NCBI GenBank assembly: GCA_964474185.1 | Contig: CAYYRI010000014.1 | Location: 1-11,964 of the forward strand | DNA from: CAYYRI01 sp964474185 | GTDB lineage: Bacteria; Patescibacteriota; Minisyncoccia; Minisyncoccales; RBG-13-42-11 | Direction: 5' to 3' | Length of the DNA: 11,964 nucleotides | Shown here: one piece after another, positions 1 through 5,131 of the stretch | How positions within the stretch are numbered: the stretch's first letter is position 1 | How the letters are laid out: each line of letters begins with the position of its first letter | Notes under the pieces: model-generated | Told to the model about the DNA's origin: nothing | Databases searched by the model: none | What the model saw: only the letters and a program-made list of their open reading frames with translations | Made by a program: the position numbers and the translations under genes

Positions 1-441
1 TTAACCGAAGATTGTTTGGAAAAATTCAAGAAAGAACTGGAACACTTGGAAAAAGTGAGAAGGAGAGAAGTTTCGGAAAGAATCAGGCACACCGCTTCCC
101 AGGGCGACTTGAAGGAAAATGCGGGTTACGACGCCGCCAAGGAAGAGCAGGGTTTCTTGGAGGCAAGAATCAGAGAATTGAAAGAAATTATCGCTCAGAC
201 CGAAATAATCAATAAGAAATCCGGCGGAAAGATTCAGATAGGCTCGGTCGTTTGTTTGAGCTCGAAAGAAGGAAAAGAAAAATTCCAGATTGTCGGCCCC
301 GAAGAGGCGGATATTTCAGACGGTAAAATTTCTTTCAAGTCTCCCCTGGGAGAGGCGCTTTTAAACAAAGGAAAGGGGGCTGTCGTTGAAATCAGCGTTC
401 CGGACGGCAAAAAAGAATACAAGATCGTCAAGATTGAGTGA
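1..441 (+). CDS. greA: Transcription elongation factor GreA (5' end just outside window)
   Basis: GreA binds in the secondary channel of RNA polymerase and stimulates cleavage of backtracked RNA. The frame is open from base 1 and reads LTEDCLEKFKKELE, which matches the start of GreA proteins, so only one or a few N-terminal residues are missing. A TTG at 16 is an unlikely start because it would remove conserved residues. The N-terminal coiled coil covers roughly the first 75 residues. Its tip carries GDLKENAGYDAAKEEQ, with the acidic D and E that position the catalytic magnesium ion. The C-terminal half is the FKBP-like domain ending LLNKGKGAVVEISV...KIVKIE. At about 147 residues it is slightly shorter than the E. 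coli protein (158). It stops at TGA 439-441, inside an AT-rich inverted repeat (441-448/456-463). The family assignment is secure. Confidence 0.96.
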   Translation, partial: LTEDCLEKFKKELEHLEKVRRREVSERIRHTASQGDLKENAGYDAAKEEQGFLEARIRELKEIIAQTEIINKKSGGKIQIGSVVCLSSKEGKEKFQIVGPEEADISDGKISFKSPLGEALLNKGKGAVVEISVPDGKKEYKIVKIE

Positions 442-450
442 TAATAATAG

Positions 451-478
451 TTAAAATTATTATAAATACAGGTATAAT
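451..478 (+). promoter_or_regulatory. Candidate sigma70-type promoter after greA
   Basis: A perfect TATAAT lies at 473-478, with a weak TTAAAA at 451-456 and a 16-base spacer. The predicted transcription start falls at about 485, on the ATG of a 27-codon ORF, so any translation would be leaderless. The unit would end at the strong terminator at 648-690, giving an RNA of about 200 bases. The -10 is convincing and the -35 is poor. Confidence 0.4.
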
Positions 479-484
479 AAAAAT

Positions 485-568
485 ATGATGATCTCTTCCG
501 TCGGACTCTTCTATTTTTTAGAAGGCCTCATTCTTTTGGGAGCCGCTTTAAAATTGTCCGGATCCTAA
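485..568 (+). CDS. Possible 27-residue hydrophobic peptide, or part of a small RNA
   Basis: The frame starts with two ATG codons (485, 488) and encodes a short peptide with one hydrophobic stretch (VGLFYFLEGLILLGAALKL) long enough for a single membrane helix. It ends at TAA 566-568. No Shine-Dalgarno is visible, and the ATG is about 7 bases after a TATAAT. The same stretch contains a perfect 6-bp hairpin with a T5 loop (508-513/519-524), so the region could instead be a small structured RNA running to the terminator at 648-690. I do not recognise the peptide or the RNA. Bases 569-647 show nothing else except two similar tracts ending CAAAGC. Confidence 0.25.
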   Translation: MMISSVGLFYFLEGLILLGAALKLSGS

Positions 569-647
569 AGGAAGTCAGGCAAAAGCCACAACCATCAATA
601 TTGGGAAAAAAACCAACCCTTCGGTCGTCCAAAGCAAACTCGTCCTC

Positions 648-690
648 AAAGCATGACCACATCCTTAACTCCGGTCATGCTTTTTGTTTT
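648..690 (+). terminator. Strong intrinsic terminator
   Basis: A perfect 11-bp stem (AAAGCATGACC at 648-658, GGTCATGCTTT at 673-683) with a 14-base loop is followed by TTTTTGTTTT. The A-tract on the 5' side means it may also work in reverse. It closes the greA/small-RNA unit and separates it from the SdpI-like gene. Confidence 0.88.
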
Positions 691-732
691 CCGTAAAATA
701 TTGTAGAATAATAAGGCGAAACGTTTCAGCAG

Positions 733-1371
733 ATGAAAATTTTTACCAGGAAAGAAATTTTACCGATCTCTTTTATTGTTTTAGCCGTCTTGGTAAGCGC
801 TTTTTTGTATCCCGAATTGCCGGGGAAAATTCCTTCCCGTTGGAATATAAAGGGCGAAATTGACGCCTGGACGTGCAAAAATGTCACCGTTTTACTCTTT
901 CCCGGCATTACTTTGTTTTTTTATCTTTTAATGACTTTTCTGCCGTTGATTGATCCTCTTAAAAAAAATTACCTCGGTTTTATCATGCCTTATTTCTGGT
1001 TCAGGACGGCTTTTGTTACTTTTTTCGTTTCGCTTTATCTTTATACTCTTTGGGCGTCTTTGGGAACAAAATCAGACATAATTTATTTCATTATTCCTGC
1101 CATTTCCCTTTTATTCATTGTTATCGGGATTTTCCTGCCGAAAGTAAAAAAGAATTACTTTGTCGGCATCAGAACGCCCTGGACTCTCTATTCGGAAGAA
1201 GTTTGGAACAAAACCCACCAATCTGCGGGAAAATTCTTTATTGCAGCCGGAATAATTTCTTTATTCGGTCTTTTTCTTCCTAGACAATCTTTCATTGTCG
1301 TTGTCGCCGCCGCTCTGGCGGCCGGTTTAATCTCCGTAATTTACTCATACTTTATCTTTCGCAAAGGTTAA
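733..1371 (+). CDS. SdpI/DUF1648-family integral membrane protein
   Basis: The protein has 212 residues and about six predicted membrane helices. Near the N-terminus (about 28-47) is the DUF1648 signature: a proline-rich turn, then SRWNIKGEIDAWTCK. In the second half (about 143-165) is the SdpI signature FVGIRTPWTLYSEEVWNKTH followed by SAGK. B. subtilis SdpI gives immunity to the SdpC toxin and signals through SdpR. No sdpC- or sdpR-like gene is adjacent, so that role cannot be transferred; most relatives are simply membrane proteins of unknown function. The ATG at 733 is the first in frame and has only a weak ribosome site. A TAGAAT at 704-709 could be its -10. It ends 29 bases before the SIMPL gene. 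Confidence 0.85.
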   Translation: MKIFTRKEILPISFIVLAVLVSAFLYPELPGKIPSRWNIKGEIDAWTCKNVTVLLFPGITLFFYLLMTFLPLIDPLKKNYLGFIMPYFWFRTAFVTFFVSLYLYTLWASLGTKSDIIYFIIPAISLLFIVIGIFLPKVKKNYFVGIRTPWTLYSEEVWNKTHQSAGKFFIAAGIISLFGLFLPRQSFIVVVAAALAAGLISVIYSYFIFRKG

Positions 1372-1400
1372 AAAATAATAAATAATAAAATAAAATTATT

Positions 1401-2168
1401 ATGGAATGCTGCAAAATAGAAAATAAATGTTTAGTCGCCGGCTTGGTCGTCATCGTTTCCGTTTTTCTGGTTGCCTTAGTTTGCTCTACGGTGATAGACA
1501 TCAAAGATAAAATACAAAAATCGGAAAATACGATTACGGTTTCCGACACAGGAACGATTTATGCGAAGCCCGATCTGGCTTTAGTTACGGCCTCGGTGGT
1601 AACCGAGGAAAAAACCGTGGCCGAATCAATACAGGAAAATTCGAAAAAGATGAACGCCGTAGTTGAAGTCATAAAGGGGTCGGGAGTTGAAGATAAGGAT
1701 TTAAAAACCACCAATTTTAACATTTCTCCCAGATACGAATGGTATGAAGCAACCGAAATTTATCCTCAGGGCCGAAGAGTTTTGGTCGGTTATGAAGTAA
1801 CCCAGTCTCTGCAAATAAAAATCAGGGATATGGAAAAAATCGGTACGATTATTGAAGAAGCGACCGGCGCCGGAGCGAATGAAGTGAGCGATTTGCAGTT
1901 TACCGTTGATGAGGAAGATGCGCTAAAGGCGCAAGCCAGAGCCGAAGCCATCAGCAAAGCCAAGGCCAAGGCGGAAGAGTTGGCTAAACAGTTAGGAATC
2001 AGATTGGTAAAAATCAGCAATTTCAGCGAGAGCGGGGTAGTGCCTTATTTCTATAGTATGAAAGAAGCCGCGCCCTTAGGAAAGGGAGGAGGCACGGAAA
2101 CGCCACAGATACAAACTGGCGAAAATAAAATTGAAGTGACGGTAAATATCACTTACGAAATCAGATAA
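1401..2168 (+). CDS. SIMPL-domain (DUF541) protein, membrane-anchored
   Basis: The protein has 255 residues. An N-terminal hydrophobic segment (about 11-32) should act as an uncleaved anchor or signal. The SIMPL/DUF541 domain follows: ITVSDTGTIYAKPDLALV, then the region ending in DLKTTNFNISPRYEW, and an alanine/lysine-rich helix (ALKAQARAEAISKAKAKAEE) before GIRLVKI. The C-terminus ENKIEVTVNITYEI matches the final strand of the family. Members include mouse SIMPL and BP26/OMP28 of Brucella; in bacteria they are extracytoplasmic proteins of unclear, often stress-related function. The leader is extremely AT-rich with no Shine-Dalgarno. The gene stops at TAA 2166-2168, ten bases before GIY-YIG cassette 1, suggesting that the cassette sits in its 3' flank and is co-transcribed. 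Confidence 0.88.
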   Translation: MECCKIENKCLVAGLVVIVSVFLVALVCSTVIDIKDKIQKSENTITVSDTGTIYAKPDLALVTASVVTEEKTVAESIQENSKKMNAVVEVIKGSGVEDKDLKTTNFNISPRYEWYEATEIYPQGRRVLVGYEVTQSLQIKIRDMEKIGTIIEEATGAGANEVSDLQFTVDEEDALKAQARAEAISKAKAKAEELAKQLGIRLVKISNFSESGVVPYFYSMKEAAPLGKGGGTETPQIQTGENKIEVTVNITYEIR

Positions 2169-2178
2169 ATACAAAAAT

Positions 2179-2484
2179 ATGCCCAGTAATACAACTTCCA
2201 GTATATTCTTCTACGTCTACGTGTTAGAGAGTTTGAAAGATGGCAAAAGATACATAGGATATACTAATAACCTAAAAAAGAGGATAGAAGAACATAAAAA
2301 GGGGCTATCCTTAGCGACAAAGTTTCGTTTACCCTTCAAACTAATCTATTTTGAAGGTTGTCTTAATCAAGACGACGCCAAACGTCGAGAAGATTATTTA
2401 AAGGGTACCCAAGGAAGAAGATTTCTGGGCTTAAGATTAATCCGGTACCAGCGTCAAAAAAAGACGTTTGGCGCTGGAAGTTGA
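2179..2484 (+). CDS. Small GIY-YIG nuclease 1
   Basis: The protein is 101 residues and is a stand-alone GIY-YIG domain of the UvrC N-terminal/YhbQ (URI) type. The GIY strand is YVYVLES (about 12-18) and the YIG strand RYIGYT follows. The catalytic arginine is in NLKKRIEEH and the metal-binding glutamate is in AKRREDYLK. No second DNA-binding domain is present. By eye it matches GIY-YIG 2 at 53 of 89 ungapped positions, including the MP...T start encoded by the left arm. There is no Shine-Dalgarno, so it is probably translated by coupling with the SIMPL gene ten bases upstream. The last residues (TFGAGS) are encoded by the subterminal hairpin and right arm. Its likely role is nicking or cutting DNA, possibly its own cassette ends or target; that role is inference. 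Confidence 0.85.
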   Translation: MPSNTTSSIFFYVYVLESLKDGKRYIGYTNNLKKRIEEHKKGLSLATKFRLPFKLIYFEGCLNQDDAKRREDYLKGTQGRRFLGLRLIRYQRQKKTFGAGS

Positions 2485-2496
2485 TATACTGGGTAT
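2179..2496 (+). mobile_element. GIY-YIG cassette 1, bounded by inverted arms
   Basis: The left arm 2179-2201 and right arm 2474-2496 are inverted copies matching at 19 of 23 positions; one mismatch is a G-T wobble. The nuclease ORF fills the interval: its ATG is the first three bases of the left arm and its TGA (2482-2484) lies inside the right arm. A second hairpin (2448-2458/2467-2477) overlaps the inner edge of the right arm. The outer 16 bases of the left end (TATGCCCAGTAATACA) and 18 bases of the right end (GTTGATATACTGGGTATG) recur at the empty cassette 9976-10144. The right end supplies the first two bases of an ATG at 2495. No clear target duplication is visible. Mobility is inferred from repeated structure. 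Confidence 0.7.
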
Positions 2497-2905
2497 GTTC
2501 CTGAAGATAAGCGAGGATAAAGGAAAGACCCAGCACCAGAGCAAAGCTCGGTGCTGGACTAGTCCCGTACCGTCCCGCCGAAAGCGGGACTGGTGCGGGG
2601 TTTTTTGGACAAGGCATTCTCAGGCAAAAATGCGCCAATATAAATTCTCGGAAAAAAGGGTATTGCGGATCTTGCGCAAACCCGACAGGAAAGAAGAGGG
2701 GATAGCCGAGGGCACTATCGCCGACATGCAGATTACGGGAACCAAAAAACATCCGACCGAGGCCTGGGTGATGTATTTCTTGCTGAAGAGACCCAAAGGA
2801 ATTAAAATAATTTCCGCCTGGCGCTATCCCGGAAGAACTCCGATGGGGGAAAGACCGATTATACCTCAGGATACGCTGGAGGAATTATACAAGTTAATGA
2901 AATAA
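2495..2905 (+). CDS. DUF4258-like small protein, 5' end interrupted by a palindrome
   Basis: The recognisable part is the last 100 or so residues. TRHSQAKMRQYKFSEKRVLRIL fits, in pieces, the H...KM...S..RV..IL pattern of DUF4258-type proteins. It is followed by KEEGIAEGTIADMQ, WVMYFLLKR, IKIISAWRYPGRTP and a short C-terminal helix. I associate this composition with small conserved proteins of Patescibacteria; the function is unknown and a toxin-like role is only a guess. The start is uncertain. ATG 2630 (92 residues) cuts into the conserved helix. The only in-frame start that keeps the conserved HS is ATG 2495 (136 residues), which lies at the right end of cassette 1 and reads straight through the palindrome at 2528-2606. 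Either the gene tolerates an in-frame insertion or its original start has been lost. Confidence 0.6.
   Translation: MFLKISEDKGKTQHQSKARCWTSPVPSRRKRDWCGVFWTRHSQAKMRQYKFSEKRVLRILRKPDRKEEGIAEGTIADMQITGTKKHPTEAWVMYFLLKRPKGIKIISAWRYPGRTPMGERPIIPQDTLEELYKLMK
2528..2606 (+). repeat. GC-rich double-hairpin palindrome ending in T6
   Basis: Hairpin A pairs 2530-2542 with 2546-2557 (12 bp, one bulged A, AAA loop). Hairpin B pairs 2564-2578 with 2584-2599 (15 bp including one G-T pair, one bulged T). They are joined by the perfect palindrome GGACTAGTCC (2556-2565). The outer ends ACCCAGCACC (2528-2537) and GGTGCGGGGT (2592-2601) can also pair at 9 of 10 positions, giving an alternative cloverleaf with the same ACCC...GGGGT ends as the other cassettes. 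Hairpin B plus TTTTTT (2601-2606) is also a textbook intrinsic terminator. It lies in frame within the ORF opened at 2495. Confidence 0.72.
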
Positions 2906-2913
2906 AAAACAGT

Positions 2914-2948
2914 AGTCGCCGGATCATTAAATGCCCGGCGACTTTTCT
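2914..2948. terminator. Bidirectional terminator between convergent genes
   Basis: A perfect 9-bp GC-rich stem (AGTCGCCGG 2914-2922, CCGGCGACT 2935-2943) with a 12-base loop. On the plus strand it is followed by TTTCTT; on the minus strand the far side gives TGTTTTTT. It terminates the DUF4258-like gene (ends 2905) and the minus-strand small gene, whose TAA stop lies in the loop. Confidence 0.85.
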
Positions 2949-3058
2949 TGCGTGAGATGGTTCTTGAGTTTTATCCAGTTTTCATAATGGGCGCAAATAA
3001 CAATGATACCCATCAGGTAGGCAACTACAAACAGCAATACTGTGTAGAGAATAGTCAT
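2927..3058 (-). CDS. 43-residue single-helix membrane protein
   Basis: The minus strand from 3058 encodes MTILYTVLLFVVAYLMGIIV and then ICAHYENWIKLKNHLTQEK...SPGI, ending at TAA (2927-2929 on the plus strand). The first 22 residues form one hydrophobic helix and the rest is a polar, positively charged cytoplasmic-type tail, so it is a small single-pass membrane protein. Translation is strongly supported: GGGAGGTG (plus 3064-3071) is a near-ideal Shine-Dalgarno five bases before the ATG, the best one in the window. A promoter lies at 3115-3143 and a terminator overlaps the end. I do not recognise the family. Its opposite orientation and strong signals suggest independent, possibly high expression. 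Confidence 0.72.
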   Translation of the reverse strand: MTILYTVLLFVVAYLMGIIVICAHYENWIKLKNHLTQEKSPGI

Positions 3059-3114
3059 TTTGTCACCTCCCTTTCCAAAATAGTTGTTAGGGTACTGTGA
3101 TTGTGTCTTTTTTT

Positions 3115-3143
3115 ATGGTATTTTAATAAAAGAGAAAGGTCAA
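3115..3143 (-). promoter_or_regulatory. Promoter of the 43-residue membrane protein gene
   Basis: On the minus strand TTGACC (plus 3138-3143) is separated by exactly 17 bases from TACCAT (plus 3115-3120). The predicted start near 3108 gives a leader of about 50 bases ending in the strong Shine-Dalgarno. A plus-strand promoter for the gene at 3155 should share this region; only weak candidates are seen (TTGTGT 3101-3106, TAATAA 3124-3129). Confidence 0.6.
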
Positions 3144-3154
3144 GCGCCAATTCC

Positions 3155-3538
3155 ATGGATTATCCAAAAACTGAAACTTCTTCGCAAATCATCGGTTGGC
3201 TGGTATTTTTTGCAGGCATCTTATTAATAAGCTGGACTTTATATTCGTCTTACAATATTTTTACCGCCAAAGCCGTCTTGCCCGAGTTCTTTACAAACCA
3301 AGCTTCTTATGGAAGCGCAGGTGAAGAAGAGGTCTCTGCTCAGACAGGAAATACGCAGGATGCCCAGGCCCAGCTGCAAAAAATGATAGGGGATCAGTTA
3401 AAAGGATTTCTCCCGGCAAATTCCATAACGAAAATTCTTAATCTGACGGTTTGGTCAATATTGGCTTTTATTTTGATTTTCGGAGGCACCCAGATATCCG
3501 GCCTCGGCATAAAATTAATTAAAAACCGAGTCCCGTAA
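3155..3538 (+). CDS. Two-helix membrane protein of unknown function
   Basis: The protein is 127 residues from ATG 3155. A TTG at 3101 would add 18 residues of poor, promoter-like sequence and is rejected. A first hydrophobic segment (about 10-31, IIGWLVFFAGILLISWTLY) and a second (about 94-118, KILNLTVWSILAFILIFGG) flank a polar, glutamine- and alanine-rich loop that would lie outside the membrane if both ends are cytoplasmic. The end is basic (KLIKNRVP). I recognise no named domain. It is the first gene of the unit leading to the Clp-like ATPase and may serve the same membrane complex; that is inference from position. Its TAA stop forms the loop of a perfect hairpin (3530-3547). Confidence 0.75.
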   Translation: MDYPKTETSSQIIGWLVFFAGILLISWTLYSSYNIFTAKAVLPEFFTNQASYGSAGEEEVSAQTGNTQDAQAQLQKMIGDQLKGFLPANSITKILNLTVWSILAFILIFGGTQISGLGIKLIKNRVP

Positions 3539-3577
3539 TAACGGGACGAAGGTGGAAAAGAGGATGAAGTCCTCTTT
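3530..3577 (+). repeat. Two tandem hairpins at a stop codon
   Basis: Hairpin 1 is GTCCCG-TAATAA-CGGGAC (3530-3547): a perfect 6-bp stem whose loop contains the stop codon of the preceding gene (TAA 3536-3538). Hairpin 2 pairs AAAGAGGA (3557-3564) with TCCTCTTT (3570-3577) around TGAAG. There is no T-run, so neither looks like a terminator. Hairpin 2 buries the only Shine-Dalgarno-like tract before the gene at 3586. The GTCCC/GGGAC ends recall the palindromic cassettes elsewhere, and this may be a decayed or minimal one. Confidence 0.55.
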
Positions 3578-3585
3578 GACTAACT

Positions 3586-3978
3586 ATGTCGGAAGTTTCC
3601 CAAAACATATTCTTTCAATATTTCAGCTGGCAGTTTTTCGACGTACCGAAAAAACTGATCAAGGCCTGGAAAAACTTTCTTTTGTTTAATTTGAATTATT
3701 TTTCCATTCCTTTATTGGTTAAAACTCTTTTTGCCCCCTGGAGAAAATATAAAATGTCTTACGGCAGGGGATTTGACGCCGGGAGATATGCTGAGGCGTT
3801 TCTTTCCAATTTAATCTTCCGAATTTTAGGAGCGATAGTGAGGATTTTTTTAATAATTATTGGACTTTTTGTTGAAATTCTGATAATTTTCGGCGGAATA
3901 ATTGTATTTTTTGGCTGGCTAATTTTACCAGCTCTTTTAATTTGGGGGTTAATATTTGGATTTAAAGTTTTATTTTAA
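3586..3978 (+). CDS. Conserved membrane protein, likely partner of the Clp-like ATPase
   Basis: The protein is 130 residues. The N-terminal third is amphipathic (FFQYFSWQFFDVPKKLIKAW). It is followed by the motif PLLVKTLFAPWRKYKMSYGRGFDAG, in which the APWR and GRGFD pieces look most constrained. The C-terminal third is almost continuously hydrophobic (about 79-130), enough for two helices. From general knowledge of Patescibacteria I expect this protein immediately upstream of a membrane-anchored Clp-type ATPase; here the ATPase is 1.15 kb downstream, with a prepilin-LamG gene and GIY-YIG cassette 2 between. The function is unknown. It has no good Shine-Dalgarno. The stop TAA (3976-3978) is one base before the next ATG. 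Confidence 0.78.
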   Translation: MSEVSQNIFFQYFSWQFFDVPKKLIKAWKNFLLFNLNYFSIPLLVKTLFAPWRKYKMSYGRGFDAGRYAEAFLSNLIFRILGAIVRIFLIIIGLFVEILIIFGGIIVFFGWLILPALLIWGLIFGFKVLF

Positions 3979-3979
3979 A

Positions 3980-4804
3980 ATGAAACAAAGTAGAAGTTTC
4001 ACCCTTATTGAACTCTTGGTAGTTATTTCCATCATAGGACTCCTTTCCAGTATTGTCTTGGTAAGTATGAAGGGAACCAGGGGAAAAGCCAGAATTGCCA
4101 AGGGTTTAGAGTTTAGCCAAAGTGTTAATAATGCTCTTGGCGCCGATGCCGTAGGAATCTGGAGATTTGAAGAAGGCGTGGGTTCTACTGTTTATGATTA
4201 TTCAGGTTATGGGAACAATGGAACATTACAAAATTTTAATTTTACTCCAAGCTCCGGTTGGACAACTGGAATTATAGGAAATGCCTTGAGTTTTGACGGC
4301 GTGGATGATTATGTGGATGCGGGGAGCGGGGCAAGCACAAATTTTGTAACTGATGATTTCACTATTGAACTTTGGATAAAAACAACGTATAGTGCTAACC
4401 AAACATTGGTTCAGCGAGGAGCAAAGCAAGTAAGAGGGTATACGTTGATGGCTGACCCATATGTTCACCTTCTCACTCATCAAGCCGGAACTTATACTTA
4501 TGTTCGTTCTCGGCATACTGCAAATACCGGTGAGTGGCAACATTGGGTTGCCGTGAAAGTTGGCACAACGGCTAAACTATATCTTAATGGCGTTGAAGAT
4601 TTACCTTATACTTCTTTAAGCGACCCTATGAATAATCCTGTTTCGGCACCGAGCGACTCACTCAAAATTGGGTCTGGTAGTTGGGGATATGCTAACGGTC
4701 TCATCGACGAAGTCCGCATTTACAATCAAGCCCTTTCGGCTTTTGAAATCCAGAAGCATTATGCAGAAGGATTGGGGAAGCATGATAATTTAGCAGTAAA
4801 ATAA
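3980..4804 (+). CDS. Prepilin-like protein fused to a LamG/ConA-type domain
   Basis: The start at 3980, one base after the previous stop, is preferred over an upstream in-frame codon at 3956 that would place extra residues before the pilin signal. The 274-residue protein opens with a class III signal, MKQSRSFTLIELLVVISIIG, and continues as a pilin helix to about residue 35. From about residue 55 a LamG/concanavalin-like fold begins: GIWRFEEGVGSTVYDYSG, NALSFDGVDDYVD, DDFTIELWIK, WQHWVAVK, AKLYLNGV and LIDEVRIYNQALSAFEI. Such proteins are cleaved by a prepilin peptidase and displayed by type IV pilus or pseudopilus machinery; LamG domains usually bind sugars or protein surfaces, so adhesion to a host cell is a reasonable inference. 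The residue before the cleavage site is serine, not the usual glycine. No other pilus gene is in the window. Confidence 0.88.
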   Translation: MKQSRSFTLIELLVVISIIGLLSSIVLVSMKGTRGKARIAKGLEFSQSVNNALGADAVGIWRFEEGVGSTVYDYSGYGNNGTLQNFNFTPSSGWTTGIIGNALSFDGVDDYVDAGSGASTNFVTDDFTIELWIKTTYSANQTLVQRGAKQVRGYTLMADPYVHLLTHQAGTYTYVRSRHTANTGEWQHWVAVKVGTTAKLYLNGVEDLPYTSLSDPMNNPVSAPSDSLKIGSGSWGYANGLIDEVRIYNQALSAFEIQKHYAEGLGKHDNLAVK

Positions 4805-4809
4805 TAAAT

Positions 4810-5100
4810 ATGCCCCGTACCACAGTTTTAAATAAATTTCATTATACTTATGTCTTGGAAAGCTTTAAGGATCATAAGAGGTATGTGGGCTATACCGCGA
4901 ATTTAAGGGAAAGATTAAAAGAACACAACGCAGGAAAGTCATTTTCAACAAAACCAAGATTACCATTTAAACTAATCTATTGCGAAGTTTGTTTGAATGA
5001 AGAAGATGCCAGGAGGCGGGAATCTTTTTTCAAACAAACTAAAGGCCGAAGATTCATCACCAAAAGATTAAAAGGATATTACGCTCAATACTATAAATGA
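4810..5100 (+). CDS. Small GIY-YIG nuclease 2
   Basis: The protein is 96 residues with the same architecture as GIY-YIG 1. Visible motifs are YTYVLES (GIY strand, about 12-18), RYVGYT (YIG strand), the arginine in NLRERLKEH, and the glutamate in ARRRESFFK. The shared block TKPRLPFKLIYCEVCLN differs from cassette 1 at only a few positions. About 60% identity by eye indicates two divergent members of one family rather than a recent duplication. The first residues MPRTT come from the inverted arm. The TGA (5098-5100) lies 15 bases before the right arm. There is no Shine-Dalgarno; the preceding LamG gene stops five bases upstream, so coupled translation is likely. Confidence 0.85.
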   Translation: MPRTTVLNKFHYTYVLESFKDHKRYVGYTANLRERLKEHNAGKSFSTKPRLPFKLIYCEVCLNEEDARRRESFFKQTKGRRFITKRLKGYYAQYYK

Positions 5101-5131
5101 TGTTGTAGTACTGAGCTGTGGTACGGGGTAT
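4810..5131 (+). mobile_element. GIY-YIG cassette 2, bounded by inverted arms
   Basis: The left arm ATGCCCCGTACCACAG (4810-4825) and the right arm CTGTGGTACGGGGTAT (5116-5131) are inverted repeats matching at 15 of 16; the one mismatch is the G of ATG, giving a G-T wobble. The nuclease ATG is the left tip. An inner hairpin (5084-5093/5106-5115, 9 of 10) abuts the right arm, as in cassette 1. The right tip TAT supplies the first two bases of the Clp-like ATPase ATG (5130). The arm sequence differs from cassette 1, but the ATGCCC...GGGTAT frame is the same. It begins five bases after the upstream stop. Confidence 0.72.

Noticed and set aside
569..647. tRNA, SRP RNA or other known RNA after greA
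   Set aside because: No acceptor/anticodon geometry and no SRP core sequence could be found by eye.
3101..3154. TTG start for the two-helix protein
   Set aside because: The stretch overlaps the divergent promoter region and the extra residues look like non-coding T-rich sequence.
5118..5129. GTG start for the Clp-like ATPase
   Set aside because: It lies inside the right inverted arm of cassette 2; the ATG at 5130 is in frame and immediately after the arm.
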